From Bradyrhizobium sp. in8p8 (GTDB lineage: Bacteria; Pseudomonadota; Alphaproteobacteria; Rhizobiales; Xanthobacteraceae), in the NCBI RefSeq assembly GCF_000426845.1, contig NZ_AUGD01000004.1, forward strand, positions 248,001 through 312,000: a stretch of DNA of 64,000 bases, read 5' to 3'. This document shows, in pieces, positions 9,830 to 17,980 of this stretch (position 1 is its first letter; each line of letters starts with the position of its first letter). A program made the translations under genes and the position numbers. A model generated the notes under the pieces. It saw nothing but the letters and a program-made list of their open reading frames with translations. It was not told where the DNA came from and ran no database searches.

Positions 9830-10674
9830 GCCGCCACCCCGAGGTCGATACGGTACAGCTTCGCGCGCGCCACCCGAATGTCTTCAACCGGCCGGCGTCG
9901 GCGCGGCTCGCGACGCCGGCGATGCTTGCCGCCGCGCTCGCGCTCCTGGTGTTCGGGCTGGTCGACCTCGACTTTTCGCCGTCGCGTTTCGTTGCCGGCG
10001 TCAATCAGCTTGGCTGGATCACGATGATGATGATCCCGCCCGATCCCGGCTCGTCGCTGCCGCTCTATCTGAAGGCGCTCGGAGAGACGCTGTCGATCGC
10101 GCTGCTCGGTACCACGCTCGCCGCCCTGTTCGCACTCCCGGTGAGCCTGCTTGCCGCGCGCAACATCGTGCCGTCGGGCTTCTTCCGTTTCCCGGTCCGG
10201 CGCTTCCTCGATTCGATTCGCGGCGTCGACACGCTGATCTGGGCGCTGGTCTGGATCAATGTCGTGGGTCTCGGGCCGTTTGCCGGGGTGCTGGCGATCG
10301 CGGTGTCGGATTTCGGCGCGTTCGGCAAATTGTTCTCGGAAGCGATCGAGGCCGCCGACCAGAAGGAGGTCGAGGGCATCCGTGCCTCCGGCGGCAGTGC
10401 CCTGCACGAGATCCGTTTCGGTCTGATGCCGCAGGTGCTGCCCGTCATCGCCGGCCAGGTGCTCTACTATATCGAATCGAACACCCGATCGGCCACCATC
10501 ATCGGCATCGTCGGCGCCGGCGGTATCGGCCTGCAACTAGCCGAGCAGATCCGCGTGCTGGAATGGCAGAAGGTCTCGTTCCTGATCCTGATGATCCTGA
10601 TCGCAGTCGCCGCGATCGATTTCATCTCGGGCAAGCTGCGCTTTGCGATCATCGGGCGAAGGCCGGTGGTGTAG
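9826..10674 (+). CDS. phnE: phosphonate ABC transporter permease PhnE (second)
   Basis: Second permease, 282 residues, related to the gene before it. Shared features are FLDSIRGVDTLIWALVW (transmembrane), FAGVLAIAVSDFGAFGKLFSE and the coupling loop EGIRASGGSALHEIRFGLMPQVLPV. GIVGAGGIGLQLAEQIR near the C terminus is typical of PhnE. It closes the phnCDEE operon; a repeat element follows, then the convergent phnF gene. Duplicated phnE genes in tandem are common in rhizobia. Confidence 0.93.
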   Translation: MSRHPEVDTVQLRARHPNVFNRPASARLATPAMLAAALALLVFGLVDLDFSPSRFVAGVNQLGWITMMMIPPDPGSSLPLYLKALGETLSIALLGTTLAALFALPVSLLAARNIVPSGFFRFPVRRFLDSIRGVDTLIWALVWINVVGLGPFAGVLAIAVSDFGAFGKLFSEAIEAADQKEVEGIRASGGSALHEIRFGLMPQVLPVIAGQVLYYIESNTRSATIIGIVGAGGIGLQLAEQIRVLEWQKVSFLILMILIAVAAIDFISGKLRFAIIGRRPVV

Positions 10675-10686
10675 AAGATCCTTTCC

Positions 10687-10769
10687 GTCATGGCCGGGCT
10701 TGACCCGGCCATCCACGCTCTTTTTGTGGGATCGGAACGGAGAATGCCCGGCTCAAGCCCGGGTATGAC
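10687..10769. repeat. dispersed repeat, GTCATGGCCGGGCTTGACC class
   Basis: GGCCGGG-CTTGA-CCCGGCC (10692-10710) forms a strong hairpin, followed by a second related unit GCCCGGCTCAAGCCCGGGTATGAC. The phrase pair (xCATGGCCGGGCTTGACCCGGCC / AATGCCCGG..) is a dispersed intergenic repeat I know from Bradyrhizobium. It lies between convergent phnE and phnF and may end both transcripts. Confidence 0.7.
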
Positions 10770-10795
10770 CGGAACGTGGAACTGGCTGCGGTCGC

Positions 10796-11524
10796 CTACG
10801 ACTCCACCAAGAACTCCACCCGCTCCGCGGCGAAGCGCGAATGCTTGGTCAGCAGCGGCTTGCCCGCGAGGTCGTGGTCGGTGGCGTCGACCACGAGAAT
10901 CGGCCGACCCAGCGCCAGATCGAGCCGTACGGCATCGGTCGCGTCGACGATGCCGGCGGTAATTCGGGTCGCGCCGCGGCGGTAGTCGCGCACGCCGTAA
11001 TGCGCGAGCAGCTTCGTCATGGAGTGCGTGGCTGCGAACACGGCGCCCGCGTCCGGAAACAGTTCCGCCGAGAGCCAGGTGGTCGAGACGCAGATCGGCG
11101 TGCGATCAGCGAGGCGGATCGCCTCGATTCGCACCAGCGGTGCGCCGGTCTTCAACCCCAGCTCCCGCGCGAGCTCGCGCGTCGCGACATCATCGCTTGC
11201 CTCGATCAGACGCCCATGCGGCTCCCGTCCTCCGGCGCCGACGATCTCGGAAAATCGCGTGCGCGAGCGCAAGGGATAGGCGAGCTTCTGCGCCTCGACA
11301 TAGGTTCCGCTGCCGCGCTCGGCGCGCACGAGACCGCGCTCGGCGAGCGCAGCCAGCGCGCGCCGCACGGTGTGACGGTTGACGCGATAGGCCTCGGCGA
11401 TCTCCACCTCACCGGGAAGCTTGTCGCCCGCCGCAAAGCGGCCGTCCGCGATGCCGCGCTCGATGCCGTCGGCGACGAGACGCCAGAGCGCGACGCCCGA
11501 AGAGGCTGTGTCCTGCATGCTCAT
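10796..11524 (-). CDS. phnF: PhnF, GntR/HutC-family repressor of phosphonate genes
   Basis: About 242 residues: a GntR-type winged helix (WRLVADGIERGIADGRF, LPGEVEIAEAYRVNRHTVRRAL, ERGSGTYVE) followed by a UTRA/HutC effector domain (PICVSTTWLSAELFP, EFLVES at the end). Divergent from phnG with a large palindrome between, which fits PhnF-type repression relieved by a phosphonate intermediate. The start is uncertain: ATG 11524 is used here, ATG 11518 and GTG 11551 are also in frame. A Pho-box-like site lies just upstream of the longest start, so phnF may also respond to phosphate. Confidence 0.88.
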   Translation of the reverse strand: MSMQDTASSGVALWRLVADGIERGIADGRFAAGDKLPGEVEIAEAYRVNRHTVRRALAALAERGLVRAERGSGTYVEAQKLAYPLRSRTRFSEIVGAGGREPHGRLIEASDDVATRELARELGLKTGAPLVRIEAIRLADRTPICVSTTWLSAELFPDAGAVFAATHSMTKLLAHYGVRDYRRGATRITAGIVDATDAVRLDLALGRPILVVDATDHDLAGKPLLTKHSRFAAERVEFLVES

Positions 11525-11555
11525 GTCGCGGAAGCCTACTCCAGAAATCACATCA

Positions 11556-11573
11556 TTGTCACGAAACGGTCAT
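11556..11573 (+). promoter_or_regulatory. Pho-box-like site for phnGHIJKLMN
   Basis: TTGTCAC-GAAA-CGGTCAT, two heptamers with a four-base spacer, 11 of 14 positions matching the PhoB box. It ends 13 bases before the palindrome and 65 bases before the phnG start, where it could replace the -35 contact. Confidence 0.55.
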
Positions 11574-11586
11574 GGCGCGTCCGTAT

Positions 11587-11614
11587 GAAGTTGTCTATTA
11601 TCATAGACAACTTC
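11587..11614. promoter_or_regulatory. likely PhnF operator (12-bp-arm palindrome)
   Basis: Perfect arms GAAGTTGTCTAT (11587-11598) and ATAGACAACTTC (11603-11614) around TATC. A GT-TA/TA-AC dyad of this form is what GntR/HutC regulators bind. It lies between divergent phnF and phnG, directly downstream of the Pho-box-like site, where it would cover the -10 or start of the phnG promoter. Confidence 0.75.
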
Positions 11615-11638
11615 GGCGCGGCAAGTTCGGTGGAGCAG

Positions 11639-12094
11639 GTGACGCAGCACAACAATCAGCAAGCCCAGCGCAGGGCCGCGATGGCGGTGCTGGCGCACGC
11701 GGAGGCGGGCGAGATCGCCGCTCGCCTCCGCAACCTGGCACTCCCGGCCCATCAGGATCTGCGCGCGCCCGAAAACGGCCTCGTCATGCTGCGCGGCCGG
11801 GTCGGGGGCGACGGAGCACCGTTCAATCTCGGCGAAGCCACGGTGTCGCGCGCCGCGGTGCGGCTTGCGACCGGCGAGATCGGCTTCGGCTATACGCTGG
11901 GACGCGACGGTGAGAAGGCGCGGCTGATCGCGCTATGCGATGCGCTGGTGCAATCCCGTGAATTCGGCAGCGCGCTGGAGCGCGACGTGATTGCCCCGTT
12001 GCGCGACCAGCTCATGATCAAGCGTCAGCGGGCCGCGGAAGAGACCGCTGCGACGAAGGTTGATTTCTACACCATGGTGCGCGGTGAGGGGTGA
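11639..12094 (+). CDS. phnG: C-P lyase core complex subunit PhnG
   Basis: Subunit of the PhnGHIJ core that couples phosphonate to ribose triphosphate. 151 residues from GTG 11639; E. coli PhnG has 150, and RRAAMAVLAHAEAGEIAARL lines up with its RQHWMSVLAHSQPAELAARL. Upstream in-frame ATG 11585 would place the PhnF palindrome inside the gene, so I reject it. The GGTGGAG ribosome site is only three bases from GTG, a short spacing that could mean low initiation or a start at GTG 11630. GEATVSRAAVRL is the conserved PhnG block. Confidence 0.9.
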   Translation: MTQHNNQQAQRRAAMAVLAHAEAGEIAARLRNLALPAHQDLRAPENGLVMLRGRVGGDGAPFNLGEATVSRAAVRLATGEIGFGYTLGRDGEKARLIALCDALVQSREFGSALERDVIAPLRDQLMIKRQRAAEETAATKVDFYTMVRGEG

Positions 12095-12098
12095 GATC

Positions 12099-12707
12099 AT
12101 GACCACGATTGCAGAACTGCCGCCCGGTTTCGTAGACAAGGTGTTGTCGGCACAGTCGACCTTCCGCTCGGTCATGGATGCGATGGCGCGGCCGGGTTCG
12201 GTCCGGCGCATTGTGCCGGGAGCGGGGACGCCAGGGCCGATGATGCGGGGCACCGCTGCGATCGCGCTGACGCTGTTCGATCACGACACGCCGCTCTGGC
12301 TCGACGCGCGGATGGCGGAGAGCTCGGACGTGGTGAAGTGGCTCAAGTTTCACACCGGCGCCCCGGTGGTGCAGGACACGTCCATTGCAGGCTTCGCGCT
12401 GATCGGCGATGGCGCAGCTTTGCCCTCGCTGGAGCGTTTTGCGCTCGGCACCAGCGAATATCCGGATCGATCGACCACGGTGATTCTCCAGGTCGATTCG
12501 CTCGATGCCGGGCGCGGCTTCGAGCTGCGCGGCCCCGGCATCGACGGTGTCGCGACGCTCAAGGCGTCGATCACGCCTTACGATCTATTCGAGCGCCTGC
12601 ATGTCAACGAGGCGCTGTTTCCGCGCGGCATCGATGTGGTGCTGGTCGCGGATGATGCCGTGGTTGCGATCCCCCGCACTACGCGCGTCGTGAGCAAGGA
12701 AAGCTGA
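12099..12707 (+). CDS. phnH: C-P lyase core complex subunit PhnH
   Basis: 202 residues, normal for PhnH (E. coli 194). STFRSVMDAMARPGSVRRI near the N terminus and NEALFPRGIDVVLVADDAVVAIPRTTRV at the end are the conserved family blocks; the first holds the motif FRxxMxAMAxPG. PhnH forms the outer layer of the (PhnGHIJ)2 complex and binds no known cofactor. It follows phnG by four bases and precedes phnI by three, so translation is coupled. ATG 12099 is chosen over upstream codons that lie within phnG. Confidence 0.93.
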   Translation: MTTIAELPPGFVDKVLSAQSTFRSVMDAMARPGSVRRIVPGAGTPGPMMRGTAAIALTLFDHDTPLWLDARMAESSDVVKWLKFHTGAPVVQDTSIAGFALIGDGAALPSLERFALGTSEYPDRSTTVILQVDSLDAGRGFELRGPGIDGVATLKASITPYDLFERLHVNEALFPRGIDVVLVADDAVVAIPRTTRVVSKES

Positions 12708-12710
12708 AAA

Positions 12711-13814
12711 ATGTATGTCGCAGTCAAGGGCGGCGAACGCGCCATCGAGAACGCCCACCGCCTGCTCGCCCATAAGCGGCGCGGCGACCAGGGCGTTCCG
12801 GAGGTCACGCTCGCCCAGATCTCCGAGCAGCTCGGTCTCGCCGTCGACCGCGTCATGAGCGAAGGCTCGCTCTACGACCGCGAGCTTGCGGCGCTCGCGA
12901 TCAAGCAGGCGCGTGGCGACCTGATCGAAGCGATCTTCCTGGTTCGCGCTTTCCGCGCCACGATGCCGCGCTTCGGCAGCAGCGAGCCGGTGGACACCGG
13001 CACCATGCGAGTACGGCGGCGGGTATCGGCCACGTTCAAGGACATTCCCGGCGGGCAGATTCTCGGGCCGACCTTCGACTACACGCATCGCCTGCTCGAT
13101 CCCTTGCTTGCTGAAGGCCTTGCGCCGGAAGCGCCGGCAACGGCCGACGCGCACACCGCGCCAACGCCGCGCGTGACGGACATTCTCGGGCGCGATGGGC
13201 TGATCGAATGTTCGCCGCCGGCCGACGACGGCGCAAGCGTCGGCGATCTTACCCGCGAGCCGCTGAACTTTCCCGCGGATCGTGATTTGCGGCTGCAGAA
13301 CCTCGCGCGCGGCGACGAGGGTTTCCTCCTTGCGATGGGCTATTCCACCCAGCGCGGCTATGGCCGCAATCACCCCTTCGTCGGCGAGATTCGCTTCGGT
13401 GAGGTCGAGGTCGAACTGTTCGCCGAGGACGCCGGCTTTGCGGTGCCGCTGGGCTCGATCGAGCTGACCGAGTGCCAGATGGTCAACCAGTTCAAGGGCT
13501 CCGCGACCGAAGCGCCGTGCTTCACCCGCGGCTATGGCCTCGCCTTCGGTCAGAGCGAGCGCAAGACCATGTCGATGGCGCTGGTCGACCGGGCATTGCG
13601 TGCCCGTGAGCTCGGCGAAGAGGTGCGTGCACCGGCCCAGGACGAGGAGTTCGTGATGTCGCATTCGGACAACGTCCAGGCGACCGGCTTCGTCGAGCAT
13701 CTGAAGCTGCCGCATTATGTCGACTTCCAGTCCGAGCTCGGCCTGTTGCGCAAGCTGCGTCAAGAGTTTGCCGATGCCAGCACGCCCGATGCCATGAAGG
13801 AGGCCGCGGAATGA
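12711..13814 (+). CDS. phnI: C-P lyase core complex subunit PhnI
   Basis: 367 residues (E. coli 354). PhnI, with PhnG and PhnH, catalyses displacement of adenine from ATP by methylphosphonate to give ribose 1-phosphonate 5-triphosphate. It begins MYVAVKGGERAIENAHRLLAHKRRG and carries the family blocks DREIAAL-like (YDRELAALAIKQARGD), GYSTQRGYGRNHPFVGEIR and EECQMVNQFKG-like (TECQMVNQFKGS). It ends in a four-base overlap with phnJ. No odd features beyond slightly greater length. Confidence 0.95.
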   Translation: MYVAVKGGERAIENAHRLLAHKRRGDQGVPEVTLAQISEQLGLAVDRVMSEGSLYDRELAALAIKQARGDLIEAIFLVRAFRATMPRFGSSEPVDTGTMRVRRRVSATFKDIPGGQILGPTFDYTHRLLDPLLAEGLAPEAPATADAHTAPTPRVTDILGRDGLIECSPPADDGASVGDLTREPLNFPADRDLRLQNLARGDEGFLLAMGYSTQRGYGRNHPFVGEIRFGEVEVELFAEDAGFAVPLGSIELTECQMVNQFKGSATEAPCFTRGYGLAFGQSERKTMSMALVDRALRARELGEEVRAPAQDEEFVMSHSDNVQATGFVEHLKLPHYVDFQSELGLLRKLRQEFADASTPDAMKEAAE

Positions 13815-14695
13815 ACGCGCCCGCCTACAATTTCGCCTATCTCGACGAGCAGACCAAGCGGATGATCCGTCGCGCCATCCTGAAGGCGATCGCGATCCCC
13901 GGCTACCAGGTGCCGTTCGCCAGCCGCGAGATGCCGATGCCCTATGGCTGGGGCACCGGCGGCGTACAGGTGACGGCTGCGATCCTCGGGCCCGAGGACG
14001 TGCTGAAGGTGATCGATCAGGGCTCCGACGACACCACCAACGCGATCTCGATCCGCAAGTTCTTCGCCAAGACCGCCGGTGTCGCCACGACGACGGCGAC
14101 GAATGAAGCTACCGTGATCCAGACCCGTCACCGCATTCCGGAAACGGCGCTGCACGAGAACCAGGTGCTGGTCTATCAGGTGCCGATCCCCGAGCCGCTG
14201 CGTTTCCTCGAACCGCGCGAGACCGAGACGCGGCGCATGCACGCGCTCGCCGAATACGGCCTGATGCACGTGAAGCTCTACGAGGACATCGCCCGCTTCG
14301 GTCACATCGCGACGGCCTACGCCTATCCCGTGAAGGTCAACGCCCGTTATGTGATGGATCCGTCGCCGACCCCTAAATTCGACAATCCCAAGATGGACAA
14401 TTGCCCGGCGCTGCAATTGTTCGGCGCCGGCCGCGAGAAGCGGATTTACGCGATCCCGCCTTACACCCAGGTGGTCTCGCTCGATTTCGAGGATCATCCG
14501 TTCGAGCCGTACCGTTTCAACGCGCCCTGTGCGTTGTGTGGCGCAGAGAACTCCTACCTCGACGAGATCGTCACCGACGACAAGGGAGGACGGATGTTCG
14601 TCTGCTCGGACACAGACTATTGCGAAGGCCGTCAGGCCACCGGCCATCACGGCAGCCTCAGCGCCGCGCCGTACAAGGAGAAGGCGCATGGTTGA
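13811..14695 (+). CDS. phnJ: C-P lyase PhnJ, radical SAM carbon-phosphorus bond cleavage
   Basis: 294 residues (E. coli 281). The radical-SAM enzyme that cleaves ribose 1-phosphonate to the hydrocarbon and 5-phosphoribosyl 1,2-cyclic phosphate. All key residues are kept with numbering one lower than E. coli: glycyl-radical Gly31 in AIAIPGYQVPF, and cysteines 240, 243, 265 and 271 in CALCG and FVCSDTDYC; the last corresponds to the thiyl-radical Cys272. Strong identity across PMPYGWGTGG, IQTRHRIPE, LYEDIARFGHIA. An extra C-terminal tail (about 20 residues) is rich in Gly/Ala and overlaps phnK by eight bases. Confidence 0.97.
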   Translation: MNAPAYNFAYLDEQTKRMIRRAILKAIAIPGYQVPFASREMPMPYGWGTGGVQVTAAILGPEDVLKVIDQGSDDTTNAISIRKFFAKTAGVATTTATNEATVIQTRHRIPETALHENQVLVYQVPIPEPLRFLEPRETETRRMHALAEYGLMHVKLYEDIARFGHIATAYAYPVKVNARYVMDPSPTPKFDNPKMDNCPALQLFGAGREKRIYAIPPYTQVVSLDFEDHPFEPYRFNAPCALCGAENSYLDEIVTDDKGGRMFVCSDTDYCEGRQATGHHGSLSAAPYKEKAHG

Positions 14696-15485
14696 TCAAG
14701 CCGCGCTTGAAAGCGACCAGCCGCTGCTGACGGCGAAATCCCTCGGCAAGTCCTTCGGCCGCATCGCCGCCTGCCGCGACGTTTCCTTCGCGCTCTATCC
14801 CGGCGAGGTGCTGGCGATTGTCGGCGAGTCAGGGTCGGGTAAGTCGACGCTGTTGCAGATGCTGTCGGGCCAGCTGGCGCCGAGCGCCGGCCATGTGTCC
14901 TACCGCATGCGCGACGGCGTCACCCGTGATCTCACGACGCTCGGTGAAGCCGAGCGACGTTTCCTGTTTCGAACCGATTGGGGGTTCGTACACCAGGATC
15001 CCGCGCAGGGCCTGCGCATGGCGGTCTCGGCCGGTGCCAATGTCGGCGAGCGTCTGATGGCGGTGGGCTGGAATCACTACGGCCGCATCCGCGACACGGC
15101 GTCCGATTGGCTTAGCCGGGTCGAGATCGACGTCGCGCGCATCGACGATGCTCCGCGCACCTATTCCGGCGGCATGCGCCAGCGTCTTCAGATCGCCCGC
15201 AACCTCGTCACCGAGCCGCGGCTGGTATTCATGGACGAGCCGACCGGCGGCCTCGACGTCTCCGTGCAGGCGCGGCTGCTCGATCTTGTGCGCAGCCTGG
15301 TCGCCGAGCTGCATCTGGCCGTCATCATCGTCACGCATGATCTTGCTGTGGCTCGCCTTTTGTCGCACCGGGTGATGGTGATGAAAGGCGGGCGTGTCAT
15401 CGAGACCGGCCTCACGGACCAGGTGCTCGACGATCCCCGAGAGCCCTATACGCAGCTCCTTGTCTCCTCCATTCTGCCGCCATGA
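14688..15485 (+). CDS. phnK: phosphonate C-P lyase system ATP-binding protein PhnK
   Basis: 265 residues. ABC-type ATPase that docks on the PhnJ side of the core complex rather than on a membrane transporter. Walker A GESGSGKST is near residue 46, the signature YSGGMRQRLQIARNL near 159, and Walker B RLVFMDEPTGGLD follows, with HDLAVARLL. The long insert around FLFRTDWGFVHQDPAQGLR is typical of PhnK. ATG 14688 is preceded by AAGGAG in the phnJ tail; a longer upstream reading within phnJ is rejected. It ends in ATGA shared with phnL. Confidence 0.94.
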   Translation: MVDQAALESDQPLLTAKSLGKSFGRIAACRDVSFALYPGEVLAIVGESGSGKSTLLQMLSGQLAPSAGHVSYRMRDGVTRDLTTLGEAERRFLFRTDWGFVHQDPAQGLRMAVSAGANVGERLMAVGWNHYGRIRDTASDWLSRVEIDVARIDDAPRTYSGGMRQRLQIARNLVTEPRLVFMDEPTGGLDVSVQARLLDLVRSLVAELHLAVIIVTHDLAVARLLSHRVMVMKGGRVIETGLTDQVLDDPREPYTQLLVSSILPP

Positions 15486-16192
15486 GTGCTTCGATGACCG
15501 CGATGATCGACGTTGCCAATGCCCAGAAGACCTTTACGATGCACTTGCAGGGCGGCATCGAGCTGCCCGTCGTGCGCGGCGTGACCTTCCACGTCAATCC
15601 TGGCGAATGCGTCGTCCTCTCCGGGCCGTCAGGCGCCGGCAAATCGTCCATCCTGAAGATGATCTTCGGCAATTACCGCTGCGATAGCGGCCGCATCGGC
15701 ATCCGCCATCGCGGCGTGGTCATCGACCTTGCCACTGCCGAGCCGCGGCAGATCCTCAATGTGCGGCGTGCCACGATCGGCTATGTCAGCCAGTTCCTGC
15801 GGGCGGTGCCGCGCGTTGCCACCATCGACGTCGTCGCCGAGCCGCTGATCGCCGGCGGCATGACACGCGCCGAAGCGCAGCAGCGTGCCGGCGCGCTTCT
15901 GCAGCGTCTCAACATCCCCGAGCGGCTCTGGCAGCTGCCGCCCGCCACCTTCTCCGGCGGCGAGCAGCAGCGCGTGAACATCGCGCGCGGTTTCATCTCG
16001 GATCTGCCGATCCTGCTGCTGGACGAGCCGACCGCCTCGCTCGATGCAGCCAATCGCGCCGTGGTGGTCGAGTTGGTCGCCGCGAAAAAACGCCAAGGTG
16101 TCGCCATGGTCGCCATTGTCCATGACGACGAAATCCGTCATCTGATCGCCGACCGCATCGTCGACGTCACCAGCTTTGCCGCCGCGGCCTGA
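15482..16192 (+). CDS. phnL: phosphonate C-P lyase system protein PhnL
   Basis: 236 residues (E. coli 226). Second ABC-type ATPase of the C-P lyase system; it pairs with PhnK on the core complex. The Walker A reads GPSGAGKSS, the signature FSGGEQQRVNIARGF, the Walker B PILLLDEPTASLD, then a histidine switch in AIVHDDEI. PhnL hallmarks include FTMHLQGGIELPVVRGV and VSQFLRAVPRV. It overlaps phnK by four bases and is followed after ten bases by phnM. Confidence 0.94.
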   Translation: MSASMTAMIDVANAQKTFTMHLQGGIELPVVRGVTFHVNPGECVVLSGPSGAGKSSILKMIFGNYRCDSGRIGIRHRGVVIDLATAEPRQILNVRRATIGYVSQFLRAVPRVATIDVVAEPLIAGGMTRAEAQQRAGALLQRLNIPERLWQLPPATFSGGEQQRVNIARGFISDLPILLLDEPTASLDAANRAVVVELVAAKKRQGVAMVAIVHDDEIRHLIADRIVDVTSFAAAA

Positions 16193-16202
16193 GGAAATGG
16201 AA

Positions 16203-17360
16203 ATGAATGCCAAGCCGAAAGAAGCCGTGATCGGCAATGCCAGGATCGTGCTGGGCGACCGGGTGATCGAGCAGGGGTGGCTTGCTCTTGCCGACGGACG
16301 CATCGCCGAAATCGGTGAGGGCAGGGCTCCCGCCGGTGCGGAGGATGCCGGCGGCGATCTGATCATGCCGGGCCTGGTCGAGCTCCACACCGACCATCTC
16401 GAAGCGCATTACGTACCGCGGCCGAAAGTGTTCTGGAACCCGGTTGCGGCCGTGGTCTCGTATGACGGCCAGCTCGCGACGTCGGGCATCACAACGGTTT
16501 TCGATTCGCTACGGGTCTGGCGCGAGGACGGCGCCGAGGAGGTCGATGGCCGCGCCGGCGTGCTCGCTGCCGCGATCACCACGGCGCGCGAGGCCAGCCT
16601 GCTGCGCGCGGACCATTTCCTGCATCTGCGCTGCGAGATCCCGATGCCGAGCGTGGTCGAGGAAGCCAAGGAGCTGATCGACCGCCCCGACGTCAAGCTG
16701 ATGTCGCTGATGGATCACACGCCGGGACAGCGTCAGTTCCGGGACGAGGTCAAGCTGCGTGACTATTATCGCGGGAAGGGGGGCGGCAAGACCGACGCCG
16801 AGCTCGACGAGCTGTTCGCAAAGCGCTTCGAGTACCAGAAGCAATATGCGGCGGCCAACATGCGCCAGATCGTGGCGCTGGCGCACAAGTACAACATTCC
16901 GCTGGCAAGCCACGACGACACTACCGAGGAGAACGTCGCCGACGCCGTGCGCGATCGTGTCTCGGTTGCGGAGTTTCCGACGACGCTCGAAGCCGCGCGC
17001 GGCCTGCATCAGGCCGGCATCGACATCCTCATGGGTGCCCCCAATGTCGTGCGCGGCGGCTCGCACTCCGGCAACATCGCCGCGGTCGATCTCGCGCGCG
17101 AGGGTCTGCTCGACATTCTCTCCTCAGACTACATCCCGTCGAGCCTCCTGATGGCCGCGCTGCAATTGCCGGAGCATGTACCGGCGATCAGCCTTCCCGC
17201 GGCGGTGCGCACCGTGACGAAGGCGCCTGCCGAGGCGGTCGGCCTCACCGACCGCGGCGAAGTCGCGATCGGCAAGCGCGCGGACCTGATCCGCGTGCAT
17301 GTCGCGGGTCACATTCCCGTGGTGCGCAGCGTCTGGCGCGAAGGAAGTCGCGTTGCATGA
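16203..17360 (+). CDS. phnM: alpha-D-ribose 1-methylphosphonate 5-triphosphate diphosphatase PhnM
   Basis: 385 residues, the canonical PhnM (E. coli 378). An amidohydrolase that removes pyrophosphate from the PhnI product. Visible blocks: [82 protein letters not shown] and LSSDYIPSSLL. The start at 16203 has GAGGAA six bases upstream; ATG 16197 abuts the ribosome site. It overlaps phnN by four bases. The window holds a second, divergent PhnM at 5.0-6.2 kb. Confidence 0.95.
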   Translation: MNAKPKEAVIGNARIVLGDRVIEQGWLALADGRIAEIGEGRAPAGAEDAGGDLIMPGLVELHTDHLEAHYVPRPKVFWNPVAAVVSYDGQLATSGITTVFDSLRVWREDGAEEVDGRAGVLAAAITTAREASLLRADHFLHLRCEIPMPSVVEEAKELIDRPDVKLMSLMDHTPGQRQFRDEVKLRDYYRGKGGGKTDAELDELFAKRFEYQKQYAAANMRQIVALAHKYNIPLASHDDTTEENVADAVRDRVSVAEFPTTLEAARGLHQAGIDILMGAPNVVRGGSHSGNIAAVDLAREGLLDILSSDYIPSSLLMAALQLPEHVPAISLPAAVRTVTKAPAEAVGLTDRGEVAIGKRADLIRVHVAGHIPVVRSVWREGSRVA

Positions 17361-17953
17361 GCGAGATGGTCGCAACCGCATGGGACGAGGCGGGCGCGAT
17401 CGGCCCCGGCCGGCTCGTGCTGGTGGTCGGCCCCAGCGGCGCCGGCAAGGATACGTTGCTGCGGCTGGCACAAGCAGCCTGCATCGATGACCCCGATATC
17501 GTCTTCCCGCGCCGCGTCGTGACACGAGAGTCCTCCGATGCGGAGGACAATATCGCCGTGAGCCCCGACGAGTTTCGTCGCGCGCGCGAACAGGGCGATT
17601 TCGCAGTGTACTGGGACGCCCATGGGCATTCCTACGCGCTGCCGCTCGATATCAACGACGATATCCGCGCGGGGCGCACTGTTGTCGTCAACGTCTCGCG
17701 CACCGTGATCGCCGCCTTGCGCCGGGCCTATGTCAATGTCGTCGTGGTCGCGATTACGGCGCCGCCGGACGTGCTGGCGCAGCGGCTTGCCGCCCGTGCC
17801 CGGCAAAGCGACGGCAACATCGTCGAGAGGCTGTCGCGCAGTGTCGGCGACGTGCCGGCGCAGGCCGATGTCACCATCCTCAATTCGGGGAGCGCGGACT
17901 ATCACAGCCGCCAGCTGGTGCGCGCGATCAGGAATGAATGCTGGCAAGAGTAG
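17357..17953 (+). CDS. phnN: ribose 1,5-bisphosphate phosphokinase PhnN
   Basis: 198 residues. P-loop kinase resembling guanylate kinase, with VGPSGAGKDTLL at about 23-34 and a family block RRVVTRESSDAEDNIAVSPDEF. It converts ribose 1,5-bisphosphate to 5-phosphoribosyl diphosphate (PRPP), returning the ribose used by the C-P lyase. Last of the phnG-N series. The step before it, opening of the cyclic phosphate, needs PhnP or a substitute, and no phnP is in the locus. Confidence 0.93.
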   Translation: MSEMVATAWDEAGAIGPGRLVLVVGPSGAGKDTLLRLAQAACIDDPDIVFPRRVVTRESSDAEDNIAVSPDEFRRAREQGDFAVYWDAHGHSYALPLDINDDIRAGRTVVVNVSRTVIAALRRAYVNVVVVAITAPPDVLAQRLAARARQSDGNIVERLSRSVGDVPAQADVTILNSGSADYHSRQLVRAIRNECWQE

Positions 17954-17980
17954 CCGCCGGTACGACAAGGAGAGAGCGGA

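Noticed and set aside
10841..11638. Long N-terminal extension of the phnG frame, antisense to phnF
   Set aside because: It would run through phnF, the Pho-box-like site and the PhnF palindrome. PhnG family length and alignment support GTG 11639.
12585..13763. Minus-strand open frame of 392 codons over phnH-phnI
   Set aside because: Complementary to conserved phnI; no recognisable motif and no ribosome site.
14529..14687. Longer start for phnK within phnJ
   Set aside because: The added residues are out-of-frame phnJ with no similarity to PhnK; AAGGAG precedes ATG 14688.
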